Notes: a model not told the origin generated them from the letters alone. A stretch of 64,000 nt of DNA from Subtercola boreus (GCF_003399625.1 NZ_NBXA01000003.1:1-64000); one strand, 5' to 3'; shown: positions 53,771 through 63,482, numbered from the stretch's first letter. A program made the numbers and translations.

Positions 53771-56700
53771 TCAGGTCTCCGGGGTGTTCACAGGCTGGGC
53801 GGCCGCGGCTGTGAGTTCACGCACCGGGCCGAGCTCGGTGCGTCGTTCGGCGAACCGCTGCTCCCGGCGCTGCTGCCGTCGCTCGAGGCGCCCCATCACC
53901 ACGTTGTAGAGCACGGGCAGCACGATGAGCGTCAGGATCGTCGACGAGACGAGCCCGCCGATCACCACGATAGCGAGCGGCTGCGAGATGAAGCCGCCGT
54001 GCCCGGTCAACCCGATCGCCATCGGCAGCAGCGCGAAGATGGTCGCGAGCGCCGTCATCAGAATCGGCCGGAGCCTCCGCACGGCGCCCTGCACCAACGC
54101 CTCGCGAACAGGCAGACCCCTCCCCCGGTACTGGTTCACCAGGTCGACGAGCACGATGGCGTTCGTCACCACGATGCCGATCAGCATCAGCACGCCGATG
54201 ATCGAGGGAACCCCCAGCGGGATACCCGAGATCACCTGCAGCGCGATCGCCCCGGTTGCCGCGAACGGCACCGACACCAGCAGCAGGAGCGGCTGCAGAA
54301 GGCTCTTGAACGTCGCCACCATGACGACGTAGACGATCAGGATCGCCACGAGGAGCGCAATGCCGAGCTGCCCGAAGGCGTCGCTCTGGTTGGAGGTCGC
54401 CCCGCCGAGCTTCGCGGTCGCCCCGGCGGGCAGCTCGACGGCATCCACGGCCTTCTGCACTTCGGCGCTGGCCGAGCCGAGGTTGTCACTGGATGGCGTC
54501 GCCGTGATGCTCGCCGTCCGGAGGCCCCGCGACGTGGTGATGGTGTCGGGGCCGTTCACCTGGGAGACGGTCGCGAGCGAGTCGAGCCGCACGGGCCCGG
54601 TCGCGGTCGGCACCTCGAGCGCCGCGAGGTCGGCCTGGGTGGCCGGGGTGCTGTCGCTGGCGATGTAGATCGTGTACTGGGTGCTGTCGATCACGATCGA
54701 TCCGACGGTCTGCGGCTGCATGGCATTCGCGACGAGAGATCCGACGGCGACCTCGCTGAGGCCGGCCTCGACTGCCTTCGTGCGGTCCACGGCCACGGCG
54801 ATGTAGGGCCGGGTGGCTGCCAGGTTCGATGAGCTCTGCGTGATGCCGTCGAGATCCTTGACCGAGGCGAGCACCGCGTCGGCCGCGGCCTGCAGGTCGG
54901 TCTGGTTCGTGGCCGAGACGTCGACCGTGATGTCCGAGGAGCCTCCGAATCCGGCCGACGCGGCGACCGAGATGGCGCCGGCGTCGGGAATGGCGGCGAG
55001 GTCCGTCCGCACGGTGTTCTGCAGGTCATCCTGGTTCACGGAGTCGTCGGTGGTGATCGAATACGTGATGGCATTGCCGCCGCCGCCCACGAAGGCATCG
55101 CGAAGGCTCGAGCCGCTCGAACCGATCGAGGCCTGCACGGTCTGGATGCCCGCGATGCCGCGAAGGGCCGCCTCGACCTTCTGCGCCGACGCGTCCTGCA
55201 CGTCGAGGCTCGCACCGACCGGCACGGTCTGGGTGACGGTGAGCGTGTTCTGGCCGCTCGAACCGAGGAAGTTGGTCTTCATGAACGGCACCAGCGCGAT
55301 CGTGCCGCCGAGCACGAGCACCGCGATGATGAGGGTGACGAACGAGTGCTTCAGCGTCCACGTGATGATCGGCAGGTAGCGCCGCTGCAGGGCGCCGGGC
55401 GCTTCGTCCTCGATGACGTTCTGCGCACGGCGGGCGCGGCGGCCGGGCAGCGCGGCCCCGGCGACGGCGAGCGTGTCCCGCACGGGGCGGCCGGCCACCG
55501 TGTCGCGGGTGCCCTGTACATCCGGAGCCTGCTTGCGCTGCCGCCGGCTCACCCGGTGCGAGCTGCCGAGGAACCAGTACGCGAGCACCGGCACGATCGT
55601 GAGCGCGACGAACAGCGAGGCGAGCAGCGCGATCGTCACCGTGAGCGCGAACGGCCGGAACAGCTCGCCCGTCGTGCCCTGCACGAACGAGATCGGCAGG
55701 AAGACAGCGACCGTCGTGATCGTCGAGGCGGTGATGGCCGTCGCGACCTCGCGCACCGCCTCGATGATGACCTCCGACCGGGTCGCACCGTCGATCGGCC
55801 CCGAGCCTTCCGCCTGGCCCAGGTGCCGCTTGATGTTCTCGATCACGACGATCGAGTCGTCGACGACCCGGCCGATCGCGATCGTCAGCGCACCGAGGGT
55901 CAGGATGTTCAGCGAGTAGTTCGCCGTCTGCAGCCCGATGAACGTGATGAGCACCGAGGTCGGGATCGAGATCGCGGTCACGATCGTCGACCGCACCGAC
56001 ATCAGGAAGATCAGGATGATCACCACGGCGAAGAACAGGCCGAGCAGGCCCTCCGTGGCGAGCGATTCGATCGACTGCTGGATGAACGGGGCCTGGTCGA
56101 ACACGACAGTGAAGGTTGCGCCGGGCAGTGCCGCCTGCAGCTGAGGGATGATGTCCTGCACGCCCTTCGACACGTCGACCGTGTTCGCGGCGGGCAGCTT
56201 CGTCACGGCGATGGTGAGGGCGGGCTCACTGTTCACCCGGGAGATGGATGTCACGGGGTTGTCGACCAGCGCCACCGTCGCCACATCGCCGATCGAGTAC
56301 ACGCCCCCGCCCGGCTTGGCCGCCGGGAGCGGGAGGGCCGCGATGTCGGCGGTCGACGCCAGCTTCGAGCCGGCCTGCACCGAGAGCGTGGATCCGTTCT
56401 CCGTCAGCGACCCGGCGGGCAGGAGCGTGCCGTTCGATGCCACCGCCGTCTTGAGGGCCGCCTGGGTGAGTCCCGCCTCGGCCAGCTTGGCACTGTCGGG
56501 CGTGATCGTGACGCGCTGCCCGGGGTCGCCGACGAGCTGCGCCGCGCGCACCCCCGCCACCTGCTCGATGTCGGTGAGGGTGGAGGCCCGGAGGGACGCC
56601 GCGAGCGCCTTCGTGTCGCCGCCGGTGCCGCCGGTGACCGCGATCTGGATGACCGGCAGGTCTCCGATGCTGCCACTCAGCACCTGCGGGTCGACGGTGT

Positions 56701-57064
56701 CGGGCAGTGTCGACTTCACCCGGTTGATCGCCTGCGAGATCTTCTGCTCGGCGTTCGCGAGGTTCGTGCCGTAGACGAAGGTCGCATTGACGATCGAGAG
56801 GTTGGTACTGGATGTCGCGGAGGTCGTGTCGATGCCCTCGACGCCCTGCACGGCCTGCTCGATCGGCGTCGAAACGTCATCGTTGACCACCTCGGGCGAC
56901 GCGCCGGGATAGTTGGTGAGGATCACCAGCTGCGGGAAGTCGATCGACGGGATCAGTTCCTGCTTCAGGCTGGTGAGGGCCAGCCCGCCGAAGACCGCCG
57001 CCACGATCGTCACGAGGGCGATCAGGGCCCGGTTCTTCATGCTCAACACTGCGAGGAGATGCAT
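53771..57064 (-). CDS. RND efflux pump permease (AcrB/HAE1-like)
   Basis: 1097 residues with the AcrB plan: an N-terminal helix, a large porter loop (about 35-330), six helices, a second loop and six helices. Helix 4 holds GRVVDDSIVVIENI near residue 402, with the two Asp residues of the proton relay. The porter domains carry repeated NATFVYGTNLANAEQ-like elements typical of HAE1. A long basic intracellular linker (HRVSRRQRKQAP onward) lies between the halves. No membrane-fusion protein or outer channel is encoded nearby, as expected for a Gram-positive. The gene is 18 bp downstream of an MMPL gene and 39 bp upstream of the chosen TetR start. Confidence 0.88.
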   Translation of the reverse strand: MHLLAVLSMKNRALIALVTIVAAVFGGLALTSLKQELIPSIDFPQLVILTNYPGASPEVVNDDVSTPIEQAVQGVEGIDTTSATSSTNLSIVNATFVYGTNLANAEQKISQAINRVKSTLPDTVDPQVLSGSIGDLPVIQIAVTGGTGGDTKALAASLRASTLTDIEQVAGVRAAQLVGDPGQRVTITPDSAKLAEAGLTQAALKTAVASNGTLLPAGSLTENGSTLSVQAGSKLASTADIAALPLPAAKPGGGVYSIGDVATVALVDNPVTSISRVNSEPALTIAVTKLPAANTVDVSKGVQDIIPQLQAALPGATFTVVFDQAPFIQQSIESLATEGLLGLFFAVVIILIFLMSVRSTIVTAISIPTSVLITFIGLQTANYSLNILTLGALTIAIGRVVDDSIVVIENIKRHLGQAEGSGPIDGATRSEVIIEAVREVATAITASTITTVAVFLPISFVQGTTGELFRPFALTVTIALLASLFVALTIVPVLAYWFLGSSHRVSRRQRKQAPDVQGTRDTVAGRPVRDTLAVAGAALPGRRARRAQNVIEDEAPGALQRRYLPIITWTLKHSFVTLIIAVLVLGGTIALVPFMKTNFLGSSGQNTLTVTQTVPVGASLDVQDASAQKVEAALRGIAGIQTVQASIGSSGSSLRDAFVGGGGNAITYSITTDDSVNQDDLQNTVRTDLAAIPDAGAISVAASAGFGGSSDITVDVSATNQTDLQAAADAVLASVKDLDGITQSSSNLAATRPYIAVAVDRTKAVEAGLSEVAVGSLVANAMQPQTVGSIVIDSTQYTIYIASDSTPATQADLAALEVPTATGPVRLDSLATVSQVNGPDTITTSRGLRTASITATPSSDNLGSASAEVQKAVDAVELPAGATAKLGGATSNQSDAFGQLGIALLVAILIVYVVMVATFKSLLQPLLLLVSVPFAATGAIALQVISGIPLGVPSIIGVLMLIGIVVTNAIVLVDLVNQYRGRGLPVREALVQGAVRRLRPILMTALATIFALLPMAIGLTGHGGFISQPLAIVVIGGLVSSTILTLIVLPVLYNVVMGRLERRQQRREQRFAERRTELGPVRELTAAAAQPVNTPET

Positions 57065-57082
57065 GCTCTCAGTGTCGCACTT

Positions 57083-59161
57083 CTACGGTGTGTCGAAGAC
57101 GCGGGTGGCCGCCTTGATGCCAGCCGGCCGCGACGGCAGCCAGAACCGGTCGCCGGTCACGAACACCAGTGCCGGCACCAGCACCGTGCGCACGAGCAGG
57201 GTGTCGAGCAGCACACCGATGCCCACGATGACGCCGATCTGGGTGAGGGCGATGATCGGCAGCACGCTCAGCACCGCGAAAACCGCCGCCAGCAGGATGC
57301 CGGCGCTGGTGATCACGCCACCTGTCGCCGAGAGGGCGTGGATCATCCCGGGCCTCGTACCCAGCAGCCCGGCCTCCTCCCGCGCCCTCGTCACAAGGAA
57401 GATGTTGTAGTCCACCCCGAGCGCGACGAGGAACAGGAAGCTGAACAGCACCACATTCGTGTCGAAGGCGGGAATGTGGAAGACCGTCTTGAACACCAGG
57501 TTCGCCGCGCCCAGGCTCGCGAAGTAGCTCGCGACCACGGTGACGATCAGCAGCACCGGCGCCACAAGGGCCCGCAGCAGAACGAGCAGCACCACGAACA
57601 CGATCGCCAGGATGATCGGGATGATCAGGGCCTCGTCGTGGGCCGAAGCGGTCTTCTCATCCAGCGCCGTGGCGTCCGTGCCGCCGACCAGTGCCGCACG
57701 GGCGCCGTCGTCCGCATCCGCATAGGCGGCCCGCAGATCGGTGATCGTCTGGAACGCGGCATCCGACTGCGGCTCCGCAGCCAGCGTCACGCTGAGCTGC
57801 GTGATGGTTCCGGCGGCCGCGCCCACGGTGACGGCATCGACCCCGGGCGTCTGGGTGGCGATGCGCTGGGCGCTCTTCAGGGCATCCGTCGGCGTGATGA
57901 CGACCGTCTGGGCGCTCTGGCCCGCGGGGAACGCCTGGTCGATGACCGCCTGGCCCTGGGCCGATTCGGGGTTGCCCCGGAACTGCTGCACCTGCGAGAG
58001 CCCGACGCTGAGGTTCAGGGCGCCGAGCGCGAGCGCGCCGAGCACCACCACGCTGCCGATCACCACGATCACCGGCCGCCGTGAGACCCCGCGGCCGAGC
58101 TTCGACCAGAAGCCGTGCTCGGTGGGCGACTCGGAGCCGAACGTCGGCACGAACGGCCAGAACAGCCCGCGTCCGAAGATGACGAGCGCGGCGGGCAACA
58201 CCAGCAGCGCGAAGATCATCGCCGTGACGATACCGATCGCGCAGGCGAAACCGAGCGCCCGGTTGCCGGAGAGCTCCGCGAACAGGAGCGTCAGGAGGCT
58301 CAGCGTGACCGTGCTGCCGCTCGCGAGCACGGCGGGCCCCGCCCCGCGGAGCGCCTGGGACATCGCCACCCTCCGGCTCTCGTGCCGCCGCAGTTCCTCC
58401 CGGTAGCGAGCGATGAGCAGCAGGGCGTAGTTCGTGCCCGCTCCGAAGACGAGAACAGAGAGGATGCCCGAGATCGACGCGTCGATGGTGAACCCGAACA
58501 CGTTCGCGAGCTGCTTCACGAGGATGCCTGCCAGGCCGTCGGCGAGCCCGATCACGGCCAGGGGCACCAGCCAGAGCCACGGGCTCCGGTAGGTGATCAG
58601 CAGCAGCACGGCCACCACGATCACGGTCACGAGCAGCAGCCGGAAGTCGGCACCCTGGAATGCGGCGGCGACATCGGCCTGGAATCCTTCGGGCCCGGTG
58701 ACGAAGGCGTTCAGCCCCTCGGGGAGGTCGGTCTTCGCGGTGGCCCGGAGGTCGGCGACCCGGGTTCCCTGGGCTTCACTGTCGGTCGCGGCAGGCAACG
58801 GAAGGGGCAGCAGGGCGGCGGTTCCGTCGTCTGAGTACTGCGCCGGCGGCAGCTGGCCGCTGAGCGACTCAGGCGCGAGAGCCGCACCACGTGCCGCGAT
58901 CGCGGTCCGGTCGGCATCGGTGAGGGCCGCGCCGCCGCGGTCGAACACGACCAGCGCGAACCCGGCGTCGGAGTTCGGCAGCTGCTTCGCCAGCTCGGCG
59001 ACCTGGGCTGACTGGGTACTGGCGGGGAGTCCGGCGGTCGGGGCGACACTGCCGGTGCTCGCCGGTGCGGTGGCGAACAGAATGCCCGCTGCGACGATCG
59101 CCAGCGCGAGAACGATCCACGCGGTGAACTTTCCGCTGACGAAATCGGTGAGGTGGCGCAT
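57083..59161 (-). CDS. MMPL-family transporter
   Basis: 692 residues, about twelve helices in two halves. Conserved features: FGAGTNYALLLIARYREELRR near 240 and, in the second half, VALGVDYNIFLVTRAREEAG near 585, the GxDY/GxNY motif of MMPL proton relays. MMPL proteins move lipids or hydrophobic compounds to the cell surface. It is the first gene of the minus-strand efflux cluster; the MarR regulator is divergent with about 63 bp between start codons, so MarR probably controls it. Confidence 0.87.
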   Translation of the reverse strand: MRHLTDFVSGKFTAWIVLALAIVAAGILFATAPASTGSVAPTAGLPASTQSAQVAELAKQLPNSDAGFALVVFDRGGAALTDADRTAIAARGAALAPESLSGQLPPAQYSDDGTAALLPLPLPAATDSEAQGTRVADLRATAKTDLPEGLNAFVTGPEGFQADVAAAFQGADFRLLLVTVIVVAVLLLITYRSPWLWLVPLAVIGLADGLAGILVKQLANVFGFTIDASISGILSVLVFGAGTNYALLLIARYREELRRHESRRVAMSQALRGAGPAVLASGSTVTLSLLTLLFAELSGNRALGFACAIGIVTAMIFALLVLPAALVIFGRGLFWPFVPTFGSESPTEHGFWSKLGRGVSRRPVIVVIGSVVVLGALALGALNLSVGLSQVQQFRGNPESAQGQAVIDQAFPAGQSAQTVVITPTDALKSAQRIATQTPGVDAVTVGAAAGTITQLSVTLAAEPQSDAAFQTITDLRAAYADADDGARAALVGGTDATALDEKTASAHDEALIIPIILAIVFVVLLVLLRALVAPVLLIVTVVASYFASLGAANLVFKTVFHIPAFDTNVVLFSFLFLVALGVDYNIFLVTRAREEAGLLGTRPGMIHALSATGGVITSAGILLAAVFAVLSVLPIIALTQIGVIVGIGVLLDTLLVRTVLVPALVFVTGDRFWLPSRPAGIKAATRVFDTP

Positions 59162-59179
59162 CCGGGGGTCCCGTCTCTC

Positions 59180-59197
59180 TTACTTGCCTGATAGTAA
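59180..59197. promoter_or_regulatory. Candidate MarR operator
   Basis: TTACTTGCCTGATAGTAA is an imperfect 18-bp palindrome (TTACT...AGTAA), with a second TACTTG at 59201. It lies between the divergent MMPL and MarR start codons and overlaps a possible -35 box (TTGCCT). Confidence 0.45.
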
Positions 59198-59224
59198 AGC
59201 TACTTGACAATAACAGAGGATAGA

Positions 59225-59854
59225 ATGATCCGCATGACGGCTTCGCGCGCACCCCGCCCCCCGGTGTCCGCCGCGGTCCCGGACCACGCCGATCCGTCCG
59301 CCGCGGCCCCGGACCACGCCGATCCGTCCGCCGCGGTCGCCGAGTCGCTGCTCGGCGACCGACAGTCCCAGATGAGCCAGGCGAGCCTCAGCTTTCGCGA
59401 ACTCCTGACCCTGACCGCCGACTTCGAGCGGGTGCTCGCCGCCCACCTCTCGATCAACGCCACCGACCTCGAGGCCATGGAGCACCTCATCGAGGCGGGG
59501 CCACTCAGCCCCACCGAGCTCGCCCACCGCCTCGGCATCACCACTGCCGCGACCACCCTCGTGATCGACCGCCTCGAGAAGGCCGGCCACGCCGCGCGCG
59601 CGGCTCACCCGAGCGACCGCCGCAAGGTGCGCGTCGTGCCGGCCGAGGCATCCGTCGCTCGCACCTTCACGGCGCTCCGTCCGCTCATCTTCGGGGTGGA
59701 TGCCGTGCTCGACGACTTCGCACCCCCGGAGCGCAACGCCATCGAGCTGTACCTCGCCCGCGTGGCCGAGGTCTACCGCGCCGTCATCGCGGCCACGCCG
59801 CCGCCCCCCGCCGACGCGCCCGCGCCTCCCGCCGCCCCGCCGTCCCCCGCCTGA
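59225..59854 (+). CDS. MarR-family transcriptional regulator
   Basis: 209 residues. The winged helix reads LSPTELAHRLGITTAATTLV, then IDRLEKAGHAARAAHPSDRRKVRV, the typical D-R-R-K wing, at about 93-133. Helices for dimerisation flank it. The N-terminal 30 residues include a duplicated PDHADPSAA from an exact 26-bp segment repeated with a 30-bp period (59281-59336), and the C-terminus is Pro/Ala-rich, so the conserved core is bounded by loose tails. AGAGGA lies before the ATG at 59225. It probably represses the divergent MMPL-led efflux cluster and responds to a hydrophobic or phenolic compound. Confidence 0.85.
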   Translation: MIRMTASRAPRPPVSAAVPDHADPSAAAPDHADPSAAVAESLLGDRQSQMSQASLSFRELLTLTADFERVLAAHLSINATDLEAMEHLIEAGPLSPTELAHRLGITTAATTLVIDRLEKAGHAARAAHPSDRRKVRVVPAEASVARTFTALRPLIFGVDAVLDDFAPPERNAIELYLARVAEVYRAVIAATPPPPADAPAPPAAPPSPA

Positions 59855-59887
59855 CCCCGCCTGACCCCGCCTGACCCCGCCTCCTGA

Positions 59888-59964
59888 CCTCCGCTCCGGG
59901 AGGAGCTGAGCACATCCGTGCCGTATAGCGCCTCGGTTCGGCTCAGCTCCTCCCGGAGCGGAGG
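59888..59964. terminator. 24-bp perfect hairpin between marR and the PBP gene
   Basis: Arms 59888-59911 and 59941-59964 are perfectly complementary over 24 bp (core CTCCGCTCCGGGAGGAGCTG), loop 29 nt. There are also three copies of CCTGACCCCG just before it (about 59850-59880). No T-tract. Confidence 0.7.
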
Positions 59965-59999
59965 CGCGGCAGCCTGGACAGTCGGAGAGCGGGCGCTGG

Positions 60000-62279
60000 T
60001 CAGCCGGCGGGCGTGGATGTCGGCGCGGGAACCGCCGCGGGCGTCCCGGCAGGGTCAGCCGCGGGGGCAGTGCCGTTGCCGGAGGGGCCGCCGGGCGCGG
60101 CCGTCGGCGAGGGCGTGGGCGTCGCCGTCGCCGTGCCGCGCCCCGTGCCCGCGGTGCCCGAGGACCCCGATCCGGAGCCGCGTGAGGCAGACGCCGGCAG
60201 CGGGAAGCTGCTGCCCCCGCGGGCATCAGCGGTGTTCTTGTAGAACTCCTTCCACACGTAGAGCCGCGAGAGCCCGCTCCGCACCGTCACATCGTTGCCG
60301 CCCGTCACCGCCGTCTGCCGGATCGACACGTTTCCCGTCACGTTGCCGACCCAGGAGGCCGAGACGAGCTGGGTGGTTCCGCCGACCAGCCAGACGTCCT
60401 TCTCGGCGTCTGTCGTACCGGTCTTGCCGAAGTGCGGCGTGCTGTCGGCGGGGTTCGCCGTCGTGGCCGTTCCCGACTGGATGACGCCCTGCATCGCATA
60501 GAGCGCGGTCTGGGCGATGGTGGGGTCGATCGCCTGCGTGCACGTGCTCTGCGGCACCGCGACATCCGCACCGGTGGAGTCGGTGATGCTCGAGATAGCG
60601 ACCGGCGTGCAGAACATGCCGTTGTTGGCAACGCCCGCGTACGCGGCCGCCATCGTCAGCGGAGAGACCTCGTTGCCGCCGAGCACAGTGGCGTAGAGCC
60701 CGGTGTCCATCGCCGCGCCGTCGGCCCGGTGCATCCCGAACGCCGAAGCGATCGCGTTGATGTCGCAGAGGTCGAGCTTCGTGGCCATGTTCAGGAACGC
60801 GTTGTTCACCGAGTCCTCGAACTGCGACAGCACCGTGGCGTTGCCGCCCGACTCCCCCGCGTCGTTGCCCGCCGTGTAGGTGCCGTTCACCGTCGCGCCA
60901 CAGCTGTTGGTGATGTTCGAGGCGGTGAACTTCTGGTTGTTCGAGCCATTCACGAAGTCGTTCAGCGAGCGCCCGCTCTTCAGCCAGTCCATCAGCACGA
61001 ACAGCTTGCTCGTCGACCCGTTCTGAAAGCCGTTCGAACCGCCATAGGCGGCATCCGTGCTGTAGTTGATGGCCGTGTTCGTGGCCGGATCCGCCGACGG
61101 ATCCTGACTGTACGTCTTGTTCTGGGCCATCGCGACGATCTTGCCGGTGCCCGGCTGCACCGTGACGAACGCGCCGCCGATGTCGACGCTCGACATGGAG
61201 GAGGGCACGTAGTCGGTCACCGCCTGGTTGGCGGCAGCCTGCAGGGCCGGGTCGAGGGTCGTCACGATCGTGTAGCCGCCCCGGTTGAGCGCATTCGCCC
61301 GGTCATCCGCCGTCTCACCGAACGTCTTGTCGTTCAGGATGATGTTCTTCACGTAGTCGCAGAAGAAACCCGCACCGGCCGCTGCCGTCTGGCAGCCCGT
61401 CGACGACTCGGTGATGTTCGGGGTGACGGGGGTCGCGATCGCGGCGTCGTACTGCGCCTGGGTGATCGCACTCTCCTTGAGCATCGACGCGAGCACGTCT
61501 TCGTTCCGCCGGGCGGTGTTGGCGGCGATGTTGTCGGGCACGTCGATGCGGAGCGCCTCCGGCGCGTTCACCATGGCCGCGAGACTCGCTGCCTGCGCGA
61601 GCGTGAGAGCATTCGCGTCGACCCCGAAGTAGTACTGCGACGCGGCCTGGATCCCATACACCCGACCGCCGAAGAGGGCGATGTTCATGTACCCGAGCAG
61701 GATGTCGTCTTTGCTGTACTCCTTCTCGAGACCGATCGAGAGCTTCAGTTCCTTGAGCTTGCGGTCGGCGGTCGTGGCCGTCGCATCCGCGTAGGCCGCG
61801 GCCTCGGCCGTCGGGTCGCTGATCGCCTCCGCTCGCTGCACGAGGATGTTCTTGACGTACTGCTGCGAGATCGTCGACGCCCCCGACTCGACACCGCCCG
61901 ACACGGTGTTCGAAACGAACGCGCGAACGGTGGACTGCACATCCATGCCGCCGTGCACATAGAATCGTGGATCCTCGGTCGAGACGATCGCATCCTTGAA
62001 GTACTGCGAGATGTCGCTCCAGCCCACCTCCTGGCGGTTCTGGTCGTAGAACGAGGCCAGGAGGGTGCGGTTGCCGGCGGCGTCCTGAGCGTAGATGCTC
62101 GACGTCTGCGAGAGGGTGTCGGGCTTGATGTAGTCGGGGAGATCGTCGAACGCCTCGAGCGAGGAGCCCACAGCGATACCGCCCAGGGCCACCGCCGGAG
62201 TGAACATCGCCGTCACCAATACGCCGGCCAGCGCACTCGCGACCACCAACCCCAGCACCGCTCGAACCCTGCCGACCAC
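60000..62279 (-). CDS. Class A penicillin-binding protein (bifunctional transglycosylase/transpeptidase)
   Basis: 759 residues: a short cytoplasmic N-terminus, one membrane helix (about 5-30), a GT51 transglycosylase domain with STEDPRFYVHGGMD near 100 and GASTISQQYVKN near 132, then the transpeptidase with the acylated serine in GSTSKLF near 427, SVN near 493 and KTGTT near 619. All three penicillin-binding motifs are intact. The tail is Gly/Ser/Thr/Pro/Ala-rich, usual for actinobacterial PBP1. GGGAGG precedes the GTG start. It builds peptidoglycan outside the membrane. Confidence 0.9.
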   Translation of the reverse strand: MVGRVRAVLGLVVASALAGVLVTAMFTPAVALGGIAVGSSLEAFDDLPDYIKPDTLSQTSSIYAQDAAGNRTLLASFYDQNRQEVGWSDISQYFKDAIVSTEDPRFYVHGGMDVQSTVRAFVSNTVSGGVESGASTISQQYVKNILVQRAEAISDPTAEAAAYADATATTADRKLKELKLSIGLEKEYSKDDILLGYMNIALFGGRVYGIQAASQYYFGVDANALTLAQAASLAAMVNAPEALRIDVPDNIAANTARRNEDVLASMLKESAITQAQYDAAIATPVTPNITESSTGCQTAAAGAGFFCDYVKNIILNDKTFGETADDRANALNRGGYTIVTTLDPALQAAANQAVTDYVPSSMSSVDIGGAFVTVQPGTGKIVAMAQNKTYSQDPSADPATNTAINYSTDAAYGGSNGFQNGSTSKLFVLMDWLKSGRSLNDFVNGSNNQKFTASNITNSCGATVNGTYTAGNDAGESGGNATVLSQFEDSVNNAFLNMATKLDLCDINAIASAFGMHRADGAAMDTGLYATVLGGNEVSPLTMAAAYAGVANNGMFCTPVAISSITDSTGADVAVPQSTCTQAIDPTIAQTALYAMQGVIQSGTATTANPADSTPHFGKTGTTDAEKDVWLVGGTTQLVSASWVGNVTGNVSIRQTAVTGGNDVTVRSGLSRLYVWKEFYKNTADARGGSSFPLPASASRGSGSGSSGTAGTGRGTATATPTPSPTAAPGGPSGNGTAPAADPAGTPAAVPAPTSTPAG

Positions 62280-62496
62280 GTGACCTCCCTCTGCCCCGCC
62301 GCGTCGGCCGGGCCACGACAGCGTAGGTCGGCCACCTGTCGAATCATGATGAGGAGGCTGCGATTTCGCCGCGAACGTCAGGCGCAGGCCGACCTCTCAC
62401 CTTCGTGCGTTCTCAGACGAGCGCTCAGGGGGAACGCCGCCTGAGGATGGTGACAGACGCTTCGGCGTAGCCTTGGAGCATCTCGAAAGGATGACC

Positions 62497-63441
62497 ATGA
62501 CCCGCATCGGTTCCAGTGACCTCGACGTCTTTCCCCTCTCCCTCGGCGGCAATGTGTTCGGCTGGACGGCCGACCGGGACGCCTCCTTCGACATCCTCGA
62601 TGCCTACACCGCGGCGGGCGGCGACTTCATCGACACGGCCGACTCCTACTCGGCATTCGCGGCCGGCAACCACGGCGGGGAATCCGAGACGATCATCGGC
62701 GAGTGGATGACCTCCCGCGGCAACCGTTCCGAGGTCGTCGTGGCAACGAAGGTCAGCCGCCACCCCGACTTCCTGGGCCTGGCGGGAGCGAACATCCTCG
62801 CCGCCGCCGACGCCTCGCTCGGCCGACTGCAGACCGACGTCATCGACCTGTACTTCGCGCACTTCGACGACGAGGAGACCCCCCTCGAAGAGACCGCGGG
62901 GGCCTTCGACGAACTGGTGAAAGCCGGCAAGGTGCGCTTCATCGCGCTCTCGAACTACTCGCCCGAGCGCATCGAGGAGTACTTCGCCGTCGCCCGCGCG
63001 AACGGTTTCGTGCTGCCCGTGGCTCTGCAGCCGCACTACAACCTGGTGCACCGCAACGACTTCGAGGACACCCTGGCGCCGATCGCCGAGCGGGAGAACC
63101 TCGGCGTCGTCCCGTATTACGCGCTCGCCAGCGGCTTCCTCACCGGAAAGTACCGCTCCACGGACGACCTCGGCGACTCCCCTCGTGCGTCGGGCGCCGC
63201 GAAGTTCGTGACGCCCCAGGGCCTCGCCATCATCGATGCCCTCGACGAGATCGGCCGGGCCCACGGCGTGAGTATCACGACCACCGCTCTCGCCTGGCTG
63301 CTCGCCAAGCCCACCGTCGTCGCGCCCATCGCCAGCGCTTCGAAGCTGTCCCAGGTCGCGGATCTCGTCGCTGTCGCGAACGTCACCCTCGCCCCCGACG
63401 AGGTGGCGAAGCTCGACGCGGTCAGCGCCTGGAACGGCTAA
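62497..63441 (+). CDS. Aldo/keto reductase family oxidoreductase
   Basis: 314 residues, TIM-barrel AKR. The N-terminal LSLGGNVFGWT strand, DFIDTADSYSAFAAGN (Asp and catalytic Tyr, about 50-55), and ATKVSRHPDF (Lys) give the catalytic set; LLAKPTVVAPIASASKLSQV near 270 binds NADP(H). The group resembles YghZ/general-stress AKRs; substrate unknown. Two in-frame ATGs lie six bases apart; AAAGG suits the second (62497) better. Convergent with the SorC-type regulator. Confidence 0.87.
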   Translation: MTRIGSSDLDVFPLSLGGNVFGWTADRDASFDILDAYTAAGGDFIDTADSYSAFAAGNHGGESETIIGEWMTSRGNRSEVVVATKVSRHPDFLGLAGANILAAADASLGRLQTDVIDLYFAHFDDEETPLEETAGAFDELVKAGKVRFIALSNYSPERIEEYFAVARANGFVLPVALQPHYNLVHRNDFEDTLAPIAERENLGVVPYYALASGFLTGKYRSTDDLGDSPRASGAAKFVTPQGLAIIDALDEIGRAHGVSITTTALAWLLAKPTVVAPIASASKLSQVADLVAVANVTLAPDEVAKLDAVSAWNG

Positions 63442-63482
63442 CCCGACTGGCGCGACTGATCCGGCTGATCCGGCTGGCGTGG

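Noticed and set aside
55346-58084. 912-codon open frame on the plus strand
   Set aside because: It spans the antisense of two transporter genes and their junction, with Arg/Asp/His-rich composition and no recognisable fold.
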